DNA of 64,000 nucleotides from Tribonema minus (taxonomy: Eukaryota; Sar; Xanthophyceae; Tribonematales; Tribonemataceae): contig JAFCMP010000514.1 in assembly GCA_017506865.1 (NCBI GenBank), positions 558,001 through 622,000 on the forward strand, given 5' to 3'. Below the pieces are notes generated by a model, which did not search any database, was not told where the DNA came from, and saw nothing but the letters and a program-made list of their open reading frames with translations. This document shows positions 1 through 11,100 of the stretch, one piece after another; position 1 is the first letter of the stretch; every line of letters starts with the position of its first letter. The translations under genes and the position numbers were made by a program.

Positions 1-2034
1 GGCGCGCGGGAGGTGGCAGAGGGCGAGGCGCTGGAGGTTGGGTGCGCGGCGTAGGAGGGGGCGCAGGGAGGCGTCGGTGGCGGCGGCGATGTGGGCGAGG
101 TGGAGGTCTGTCAGCAGTGCTCCGCAGTGCCGCGCCAGCGCGCCGATGCCTGCGGGGGGGGGCAAGGAGGGGGAGTGCGAGTTGCGAGTGTGGAGTCAAG
201 GTTGAATGTGTGGGGGGAATGTTATGTGAAGTGGCGGTGATGGTGCTGCTTTTGACATCAGAGCAAGGTCAGTAGCAGGAAGGCATCACTACTTCCAATT
301 TCTTGTGCAACCAAGCGTGTCACGAGGCTGGGTCATATACATGCGATGCTTGATTTCATAGTGGTGGTGTTACTGATAGCACGCTGGTGGTTTGGCGCTG
401 CCACGCAACACAAATTTCAAACCTGAAACTGTCGCGACCATAATTCGTAGCAGAAGAACACACTTCAATATGCGCGAAGTCAATGAAACAAACCTGCAGC
501 CGGCGGTGCCCGCTGCACGGCTCAACCGCCCCCTCTGCCGTCCCTCCGCCCTTGCGCGCAATACTGCACAACATACCAGCTATTCAAAAAACACATACAT
601 ACCTGCATCCGTAACGGCGACGCCGCCCTCCAAGCGCAGCACGCGCAGGTGCCGCCCCACGCGCCGCGCCGCCGCCGCCAGCGCCGCGTCCCCCACCCGC
701 ACGCAGCGCCGCACGTCCAGCGACCGCAGCGGCGGGCACGCGCCGCCTCCGCCGCCGCCGCCGCCGCCGCCGCCTCCGCCGCCGCCGCCGTCGCCAAGCA
801 GCGCGCACACGCCAGCGTCCGTCACGCGCGGCATGTCCGCGAGCGCGAGCGCGGTGAGCGACGGCAGCGCTCCGAGCGCGCCGAGCGCCGCCGCGCCGCC
901 GGCGTCCGGCAGCGCGGCGAGGCGCAGCGCGCGCAGCGCGGGGCACGCGAGCGGCAGCACGCGCAGCGTCGCGTCGGTGACGCGGGGGCTGGCGCCGAGC
1001 GCGAGGGCGCGCAGGCGCGCGACGCGCGCGTGGCGGCGGCGCCCGTAGACGACGGGCATCTCGTAGAGCGCGCTGAGGCCCTCGTCGCTCAGCAGTGCGC
1101 AGCCCGTGAGGTCGAGATTGAGCAGCGCGCCGTCGTCGGAGCGGTCGCCCAGCAGCAGCGCGGCGGCGGCGGCGTCGGTGACCTCCGCGCAGCCCGCGAG
1201 GCTGAGCGTGTGGAGGCGCGGGAGCTTGGAGAGCGCCATTACGGCGCGGTCGCGCACATGCGGGCAGCCGCTCACGTCGAGGGCTTCCAGGTTTGCGCAG
1301 CAGCGCACAAGCGTCTCTATGCCCGTGTCTGTGATCTCGCGGCAGCCGGAGAGCGCCAGCCCCAGCAGCGCGGCGCCGCGGCGGCGCGCCAGCGCTGACA
1401 GTCCGGCGTCCGTGAGCTCGACACAGTGGGATGCTGTCAGCGTCTGCAGCTGAGAGCACTGCGCCGTGATGATCTTGAGGGCTGCATCGTCGACATCTGG
1501 CGAATTTGAGATGTCCAGCTCCAGCAGCTGGTGTCCGAGCCCTCGCCCCACTGCGCCGCAGAGGTCCGCGGCGCGTTCCTCGATGCGAGTGAGCTTGAGG
1601 GCTGTGATGGTGGGATTGCATGACGCGATGTCGTCGAACACCCCCTCTGTCAGCAGGGCACCCTGCCAGCAGCTCAGGTCCACCGACTGCAGCCTCTCAC
1701 TGCTGAGGTCCTCCAGAAGCACAGAGTGCGGTATGGCAGGCTGCCTCGGCCCCGCTGCCGCTGCTGCTGCTGTGGTTGAAAGTTGACGATCTGTAGTGCG
1801 GCCATCATCGCTCAGAGAAGGAGTGACAGACCTCTGCCGCTCATGGCTAGGGCTGCTTGTCGGCGTGTCCGGATCTGTGTCCTCTTCCTGACGCAGTTTC
1901 TCCCAGGCTGGCGGCGGCACATCGTCCCCATCGCTGCCTCTGCCGTGAGACAGCGATCGCTTGCGCTTTTTGAGGGGGTTTCTTCTGCTAATTGCGGCTG
2001 CAGGCAAAGCGCCGACAGCTCCGGTGGTTCTCAT
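1..2034 (-). CDS. Leucine-rich-repeat protein, AMN1/F-box-LRR-like (3' end beyond window)
   Basis: Exon 1 runs from the ATG at 2034 to 603, where GCAG|GTATGT is a clear donor. Exon 2 starts at 149 after CCCCGCAG and stays open to position 1, so the C-terminus is missing. The split codon at the junction gives Gly and keeps the repeat pattern going (VTDAG then IGALARHC). An in-frame TGA lies just upstream of the ATG. Residues 1-100 are charged and low in complexity. From about residue 120 there are cysteine-containing leucine-rich repeats of the L..L.LSGC..ITD.G...L kind, typical of AMN1 and SCF F-box-LRR proteins, which act as protein-interaction surfaces. I see no F-box in the visible part. 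A run of 17 Gly near the 3' end of exon 1 is encoded by GGC repeats. The gene is divergent from the kinesin-2 gene. A flagellar role is possible but is inference from that pairing only. Confidence 0.85.
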
Positions 2035-2183
2035 AAGTACAACATCACATCATGTACATAATGTCAAGGCACACAATTGCAGCTCTCTCCATCTGCACAC
2101 TTCAAGTTGTTGCAGTTTACAGTTACTTTTCCGTTTCAAACACTGGATGGGACAGCTAGCGTCTGCTGGACACCACAGGCGTG
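2035..2183. promoter_or_regulatory. Putative bidirectional promoter between LRR gene and kinesin-2 gene
   Basis: Only 149 bp separate the two divergent start codons, so both 5' UTRs and promoters must fit here unless there are upstream noncoding exons. The stretch is AT-richer than the flanking exons and contains a CTTCAAGTTG word. I see no convincing TATA box. Assignment as a promoter rests on position alone. Confidence 0.5.
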
Positions 2184-5100
2184 ATGGAAGGCTCAGGACG
2201 TCCTAAGAGCGATGAGTGCGTCAAGGTGGTTGTGCGCATCCGGCCGCTCAGCCGGAAGGAGGTGCAGGATGGCCATTCAGCGTGAGTAATCTTGAAGACC
2301 CAATGTGTCTGATGTGTTATCGCGTGTATACACATGATGGCCGCGTGAGCAGACTACTGCAGTCGACCCTATAAGCCCTAAAGCCATTGGCTGCTTGCTG
2401 TCTCGGTGGAAGACGGCAGGCTGAGACGGTTGGAGCCTTGGTAATCCAGGCCACGGTTTGAAATTTTCACGTAGCCATGTGGTTCTGTACATCAGCCGCA
2501 TCTGCAATGTTTGCGTTCCCATCATCGGCAATACAAGTGACAGCTACGACAGACAGTGCCGTCTGTAGAAGCGTCTGGTTCTTGCATCAAGCGCGCTGGG
2601 CACCATCTGCATTTGCGTGTCCAACGTGCATGGGTCTGATGCTAGCAAGCGGCCAGCTGCGGGACCTGAATTTGCGCACACATGATGAGCGTTGTACCTT
2701 GAAACATACAAGGATACACTTCAACTTGAAGCCGTGAACTTGTTCATCTGATGGCAGCTCCGCTACTAGTAAAGTTTGAGGTGTATCATCACCACAGCCT
2801 GTTCCAGTATGTCATCTGTGTTTGCATGCTTCAAACCTCTGAAGTGGCCGTTCAGCTCATAGCACAGACCCTGAGTACCGGAACCACATCAGCTGTGCAC
2901 TCTGAGAACTTGATGGCAGTCTGGACTTCTTGGAAGTTTAAGTCAACCGGGTGTGTCCAGTGCGTGATTCAGTTTCCCAGGTGCTCTGCATGTTATCCCT
3001 GTTTGCAACAACACAAGCACTCTGCAAAGTGAAGAGTAATTGCCAACGTGACAAGTTGAGCTCTAAGGGGGCTACGAGGCCAGCACCGCAAAACCGTGCG
3101 CAAAACGCCGACAAACGCTTTCAAGTCTTTCTTGTTCTTGGTGCGCGGCACTGCCGAGTTTTGTTAGAAGCAAGCAGGCAAGATGATGTCCCGTAATCAT
3201 CTCACGCACAGCGCCGCCTCTGTGCATGCAGGCTGCGACAACTGGTTGCTGTTCTGCAGCATGCGTTGCCACAATGAATACAATGCAGATATAAACAAAA
3301 TTTTGACAGAATGAGTGCATTTTTATAATGCGGCACTCACTTGTTGCGCACTGCAGGAGCGTCACCGCGGACGGCAGTTTGCGATGCCGTGCGACAGATG
3401 CGCACCGAACTTCTCCAACCCTCAACTTCAGCCTCACACCACGTCTAGCACATTTCAGCAGCGTATTTTGTTGCATGTTTTTTGAGGAATTGTTCTGCAA
3501 AGTATCAGTGTCCAGGACACGCTGCCTGCTGTTCGCTGACGCGCTTCGCAGGGGCGCGGCATGTAGCTGAGAGCCGCGGCGAGGTGTGATGGTGGCGCTC
3601 ACAGCTTCTGCAACTTCAAGCACAGACACCGTGCCGAGCATTCAAAACAGCTTACTGTACGTCCACCAAGTGAGTCAAATGACGCCGCACTTGTTAACGC
3701 GCGCCACAGGAGCGCCACCGTGGACGAGAGCCGCGGCGAAGTCTGCGTCAAGAACCCGCGCGCCGATGATCGCGAGGCCCCCAAGTCCTTCTTCTTCGAC
3801 AGCGTTTTCGGCGATGGCGTGACGCAGAAGCGCGTGTACGAGGTGTGCGGCGCGCCGCTAGTGGAGTCGGTGTTGGAGGGCTACAACGGCACCATCTTCG
3901 CGTACGGGCAGACGGGCGCGGGGAAGACGCACACCATGGTGCGTCACCGGTTGAAGTTCACATGTTGAAGTTGATGCGTGGGTAGGAAGTGTGCGGTGCG
4001 CCGCTGGTGGAGTCCGTGCTGGAGGCTACAACGGCACCATCTTTGCGTACGGGCAGACGGGCGCGGGAAAGACGCACACCATGGTGCGTCACCAGTTGAA
4101 ATTCACATGTTGAAGTTGAGGCACGCCGCTGGTGGCCGGTGCCAAGCAAGAGTGATGTGCATGGCGCTGCCTACTCTAGGCTCTTCGCAAAACTTTCACA
4201 CTCTTTGAGGCCTGTTGCCCCTTCGCGTGCGGGCAGACGGGCGACGGGACGCACGCACACCACGGTGCGTCACCAGTTGAAGTTACGGGCACGATTACCA
4301 CCAGTACACACACGCATACTCCCCCCCCCCCCCCCAGAAGCTTGCAGAAACACTACCCTGACCCCCTCGAGCACGCTTACCACTATTACACACACACGCA
4401 TATACCCCACTTCCTCCTCCCTTGTAACCCCCCCCCCTCCCCCTTCCCCTCCCCCTTGCGCGCAGGAAGGGTACCCCGACCCCCCCGAGCAGCGCGGCAT
4501 CATCCCCAACTCCTTCCAGCACATCTTCGACAAGATCGCGCTGGCAGACAACGTGCAGTACCTTGTGCGCGCCTCCTACCTCGAAATCTACAACGAGGAA
4601 ATCCGCGATCTCCTGTCGAAAGATCCCAAGAACAGCCTGGATTTAAAGGAGAACGCCGACAGCGGCGTCTACGTCAAAGATCTGACATCGTTCGTGGTCA
4701 AGAGCGCCATGGAGATCGACCACGTGATGCAGGCGGGCAAAAAGAACAGATCCGTGGGCGCGACGCTTATGAACCAGACGTCCTCGCGCTCGCACTCCAT
4801 CTTCACCATCGTCGTCGAGTGCAGCGACCTTCACGACAAGAACGGGCACATCCGCGTCGGCAAGTTGAACTTGGTGGATCTCGCGGGCTCGGAGAGGCAG
4901 TCCAAGACGGGGGCCACGGGGGATCGGCTCAAGGAGGCCACCAAGATCAACTTGAGTTTGAGCGCGCTGGGCAACGTGATCAGCGCGCTGGTTGATGGCC
5001 GCAGTCAGCACATACCCTACAGGTGTGTCACCCAGTTGTGGATTAGTTCAAGTTGAACTTGATGGTGTGATCAGCGCGCTGGTTGATGGCCGCAGTCAGC

Positions 5101-8100
5101 ACATACTCTACAGGCGAGTCATGAAAAAAGGGGTTAGGTTAAGTACAAGTTGAACTTGATGATGGGACCAGCGCGCTGGTGGACGGCTGCAGTCAGCACA
5201 TCCCCTACAGGTGCGTCACCCGCATTGGTGTATGTTGATTTTGAAGTCAATCACTTGCAAAATGAGATTGGATTGCACCTGGCTTTGGGGAATGTGAGCA
5301 GTGCGCCATGATCGACAGCTGCGGTCAGCACACATCGTTACAGCATCAGTCGCCAGAAATCGAAATCAGTGTAAGGTCAAGCTGAACTTCATAATGGGAA
5401 GAACTCAAGCCGAAACAATTCCTTGACATTGTCAGCAGCGTGCCACGATAGACGACTGCAGCCAGCACATCCTCTATGGGCGAGTCACCGGGGGTTACAT
5501 TAAGTTCAAGTTTAACTTTTTGTATCGTAGCTGCATCGGCAGCGCGCCTGTGGATGGCCTCAGTCAGCACACCCCCTGCAAGTGCGTCACCAGGGTTTAG
5601 GACATGACAAAGTAAGTCCGTGGGAAAGCTGCAGTGCATGGTAGTAAAACTGCAAACTTGGCGCTTCATCGCGCCGGGACTCAGAGTTGACGCGCCTGCT
5701 CCAAGACTCACCTCGGTGGCAACACCAAGACAGTTATCAGGGTTGAGAACACGGTAGCCCAAGCCTGAGGCAAAGCAGCAGTGCTGACCTGTGAATTCAC
5801 GCCACATAAATGTGAATTCTCCGCATTGATCGGGCAGGGACTCGAAGCTGACGCGCCTGCTTCAAGACTCCCTTATTGGGGACATGTTGAACTAGGCCCA
5901 GCGGCAAACTTGCGGCGAAACATTGTCACTAAATGTGAATTCCCTGCTCCATCGCGCAGGGACTCGAAGCTGACGCGCCTGCTCCAAGACTCCCTCGGCG
6001 GCAACACCAAGACGGTCATGTGCGCCAACTGCGGCCCCGCGGAGTACAACTACGACGAGACCGTGTCAACGCTCCGCTACGCGAACCGCGCCAAGAACAT
6101 CAAGAACAAGCCCAAAATCAACGAGGACCCTAAGGACGCCATGCTGCGCGAGTTTCAGGAGGAGATTCGGAGGTTGAAGGCACAGCTCGCGGAGGGAGGG
6201 GGGGCGAGTGGCGCGGGGGGGAAGCACGTGATTTTTGTGGATGGGCAGCCGGTGGAGGTGCCGGCGGGGGTGGGGGCGGAGAGCGTGAGGGTGGTGCGCG
6301 AGGGGGTCAGCGAGGAGGAGTACAAGAAGCTGCAGGTGACATTGAAGTTGAGGTAGATGAGAAGCGACCGTGTTGAAGTACAGCAGAAGTACAGTAGATG
6401 TGGCATGTGAGGGTGGTGCGGGAGGGAGTCAGCGAGGAGGAGTACAAGAAGTTGCAGGTGAAGTTTGTGTTGAAGTACACTGGATGTGAGCAGCGTTAGT
6501 GGTACTACAGAGGAGATATATATGAGCGGGAGGGGGTCAGCGAGGAGGAGTACAGGAAGCTGCAGGTGAGGTTGGCGTTGAAGTAGATAAGGAGTGTCCT
6601 TGTTGAAGTACAGTGATATTGCAGGTGAGGGTGGTGTTAAAGTAGGTGCGGGGCGTCCGTGTTGAAGTACAGTAGATGTGGCGTGTGGGGGTGGTAAGGG
6701 AGGGGGTCAGCGAGGAGGAGTACAAGAAGCCGCAGGTGAAGTTGGTGTTGAAGCAGATGAGGGGCGTCCTTGTTGAAGTACAGTAGAAATTGCAGGTGAG
6801 GTTGGTGTTGAGGTAGATGAGGAGCGTCAGTGTGGAAGTACTGTAGATGCGGAGAGCGTGAGGATAGTGCGGGAGGGGGTCAGCGAGGAGGAGTACAAGA
6901 AGGTGCAGGTGAAGTTGGTGTTGCAGGTGAAATTGGTGTTGAAGTCGATGAGGCGCGTCCGTGTTGAAGTACAGTAGATGCGCGCATGTGAGCGTGTTGC
7001 GGGAGGGGGTCAGCAAGTTGGACAGGGAGCGGAAGCGCAAACCGCGCGCACAGACCGTGGACGACATGCAGCGGCTGTCAAATGCGCAACACGTCACAGC
7101 GCTCACCTCTCTTCAAGCGCACACTACATCGCGCAACTGCTAAGTGCAGCGCCGTAATTTCCTTTTGCCGCATTATCCACCAGGCGGAGGCTGACAAGCG
7201 GGAGCGCGAACTGCGGGCGCAAGCGGCAGAGGACATGCAGCGGTTATTGGATGCGCATGCGCGAACGGCTGAAGAGCGCGAGGCGCTGAAGGCGCGCCTG
7301 GAGGCGGAGGCGGCGGAGCGGCGCAAGATGGAGAAGGGCAAGGCGTCACTGGCCAGCAAGCTCAAGGCCATGGAGGAGAAGGTGAGAGGGGTTTCGACCT
7401 TTAGGTACCATGTGTTGTGCTTTGAGTTTTTGGGTGTAGGATGATGGCACTAGACTAGCTTCCCCCCCTCGCTGGAAAGTATGACCGTCAACTTCAACTT
7501 CAATTCTGTACGCACTGCTACTTCACGGCGGCGAGATCATGGACGAGGCCGTGCGCAGGAGAAACTTAAACTTGTTTCACAAGGCGTCGAGCCATTCCAA
7601 CTGACCACTTGCCGACACCCTAACAGCTGCGCCCCCCTTTCTGAAACAAATGTATGATCATCTTTTGTGCCTTGAACCTCAACTCTGCGCGCACAGCTCA
7701 TAGGCGGCGAGATCATGGACAAGGCCGCGCGGCAGGAGCAACAATTAATTATCGCAACGCATCAACTCACTCCAATGACCACGTGCCAACACCCGACCGG
7801 CTGCGCCCTCTCACCTGAACATATACGATCCTATTTTTAACTTCAAGTTCAACTCCATTCGCAGCTCATCCAAGGCGGCGAAATCATGGACACAAGGCCG
7901 CGCGGCAGGAGGCGCAGCTATATCATTGTACTTGAAGTATTAACATTTCAACTCCAACTCTACGTGCGCAGCTCATCCAGAGCAGCGAGATCATGGACCA
8001 GCTGCCCCTCCCCCCCACCTGACATGTATGATCATCCAACTTCAACTTCAATTCAACTCATTACTGAACTATAACTTCAACTTCAATGCCATTCGCGCAG

Positions 8101-11100
8101 CTCATCCAAGGCGGCGAGATCATGGACAAGGCCGCGCGGCAGGAGGCGCAGCTGCGCCAGGCGCAGCAGGAGCTGGAGCTGCAGCGCGCGCAGGAGGCGG
8201 CGCTCGCGCGCGAGCTGGCAGAGCGCGAGGAAGGCCTCGCGGATCTTGACCGCGACTTCCAAGACCTGCAGGTGACGCTCCAACTTCAAAGGTCCTCAGA
8301 CTTTATTTATGAATGATCAGACTCGATTAAATTAGACATTTGACATACAGAAGGCAGTGGTTGCACGCAAGCTGATGGAGCAAAGCGCGAGCTGGCGGAG
8401 CGAGAAAAAGGCCTTGCGGATCTGGACCGCAACTTCCAAGACCTGCAGGTGAATCTCCGCTGATATCAGAACTGTAAGTGTGCTCAGGGTGCTCTTGATA
8501 CAGGAGGGCTCGCTTGCATGCAAGTTGGCGGACCGAGAAGAGGGCGTTGAAGTTCTGGACGGTGCTTTGCAGGACCTGGGTGATTTTGGGTTAGGGTTTG
8601 GGCTAGGTTGTCAGTGCGCTGGGGCTTGAACTGTTTGACGGGCTGCAGGGTGCTACACACTCAGTACATCAAAACTCTCCTGCAGGTATGTGCTTGCAGC
8701 AGACAGTTGTGCCCTTTCTGCATTGCCAACTTCCATTGCAATTTTGCTTCATTTGTTGTACTCCCGCCATCAGACCTTGATGAGAGTTGTGATTACCATA
8801 CACAAAAGGCTTTGACCGGATGCCAAGAGCGCGACAGTTAGAGTTGGTTGCAAGTGCGGACAAATGACAATTTACCACACTCAACGACCGGGCAGCCCTC
8901 ATTGCCGTGTGAGCAGGGGCCATTTAATGGTCATGTACTTTTTATTTGACGTACTTGCATGACAGGTTAGGGTTAGGATAAGGATTGGGGTTGGGGTTTC
9001 AGGCAGCTGCATTACATATGATAAACATGCTGCCGCACTGGCACAAAGGGACACGTGTCGGTGAAGACAACCCTAACCCTAGCATTAACCCTGGCCTCCC
9101 ACACTGTGGCATCAGGTCTTGCCATGTGTACTGTACACAGGGAACAGGCGTGGTTTATAATTATTTGTGAAGTTTTTGCGCAGAGACTTGAGCACGCAGC
9201 TGCATGGTGCCATCATTTGAAATTGTTGCCTTGGAGTAGTCGACTGGCACATGGTCATTCCGGGGCCCCCTCAATCCCGCAGGAAGAGGTCGAGGTGAGA
9301 CTGCAAGCTCAAGAATACTTTCAGACGTTGACATAATCCGTACATGGGTATGCATATACTTCAGTATATATACAAGGCATGTGAGTACACACAATGACAT
9401 CACTTTGCCCCTATGATGCCCACAGGAAGAGGTGGAGGTCAAGACGCGCAAGCTCAAGAAGCTCTGGGGCAAGTACCAGGCCGCGCAGGCCGAAGTCGCA
9501 GACATCCAGGCGGAGTTCCAGGGCGAGCGCGAAGACCTGCTCGACGCGATCCGCCAGCTCAGCCGCCAGTTGAAGTTGAAGGACCTCATAATAACCAACT
9601 TTGTGCCGCCAGAAGAGGCGCGGCGCGTGGAGCGGCGCGCCGAGTGGAGCGAGGAGGCGGGGACGTGGACCATTCCGTTCCCGGAACTGGCCGGGAACGT
9701 TCTGCGGGGGCTCGTCGCGCGGCCGATCTCGTCCGAGGTATGCATGTTTCAGCGTGTGCTTGACCGCATGCATGCGGGTGACCTGATGCAGGTGCTTGGC
9801 AGTGGCAGAGTGTTAGGGTTAGGGTAAGGTTTCAGTTAGCGTGCGGCAGAGAGTCGAAGTGACGGAGAGTCAACGGTGACGCACCTTGCGAACGGCCGGG
9901 CGCCACAGCAGCGCGGGTAGCGTGATAGTGACGGTTTCGTCGGTTACAAGGAGGCATGACGTTGAAGTGACAAGAGGCAAAGTGACAGGTATCGTGATGG
10001 TGACTGGGGTCAGAAAGCTGGTACAAGATCAAGATGTATCCACGCGTGAAGCCTCGGAGCTTACAACTTCAGCTGCAGTGCGTTCTGGAGATCCAGTGCT
10101 CACACAGTACTATTCGCCTGTTTTCTTTTCACAAATACTGACCAGATGTCACCTGTTCAAATCTCACTTCAGGCACTGCGGCGCCCGGAAACGGAGTTCG
10201 CGCGGCAACGGCGCCAGGTGGATCCGAACCCCCGCTACCGTTCCGAGAACGTTCTTCAACAGGAATTGGACCCGCCGGAGCGCACGACTCAGCCATACGA
10301 GGGCCCCGGGATGGCGAGTCGCGTGGCGCCAGTGCTCGCTATGCCGCTGGATGCGGACGAGGAGGAAGTTACGTTTACCGTGGCGCAGGAGGCGGTGCCG
10401 CAGCCGTACTTGCACTACGAGAACGGCGACGCAGGTGCGTGCCTGGGTATGTAGGTTGCGATGATTGGTGTTTCCTGAGTACATGCTAATTGTGTACACA
10501 AGTGTATTGGCGGTGCTGCAGCCGTACTTAAACTACAAGAACGGCAATGCCGGTGCGTGCCTGGGTGTGTATGATGCGATGGTTGATGTTTCATGAGTAC
10601 ATGTTGCTTGTGTACACCAGTGTATTGGCGGTGCCGCAGCCATACTTGCACTATGAGAATGGAGATGCAGGTTAGTGTCTGGGTATGTAGGTTGCGATGA
10701 TTGGTGTTCCCGAGTACATGCTTGTTGTGTACAGTGAATTGCAGCCGTGGCACTTGCACTGCAAGGAATGGCATTGCAGGTGCGTGCCTGGGCATATGTC
10801 CCATGTGATGTTGCAATGATCAATGTTTCACGAGTACATGCTTGTTGTGTACACATGTGAGTTGCAGCCGTAGTACTTGCATTGTGACAGACACCTCATC
10901 CTCACCAGGAACCCAGATGACTGCCACGATGCCAGCAGTGGTGCCAACAGCAGCAACCGCAGCCACCTCTCAAACGCCTTTAGACATGCCGCACATGCTA
11001 GCCCTAACCTAACCCTAATTCTACCTGACCCTCTGGTGCTGCATACATACCCCATGTCGACCCGCGCCTGTTGTGCTCCACAATTTTGTCACAGCGCTCG

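Noticed and set aside
584..1621. 345-codon Arg/Ala-rich minus-strand frame
   Set aside because: It is an out-of-frame shadow of the GC-rich LRR exon and has no domain pattern.
3978..4208. Plus-strand frame at the duplicated P-loop segment as an alternative exon
   Set aside because: The copy has a one-base deletion that puts the P-loop out of frame with any upstream junction I can build.
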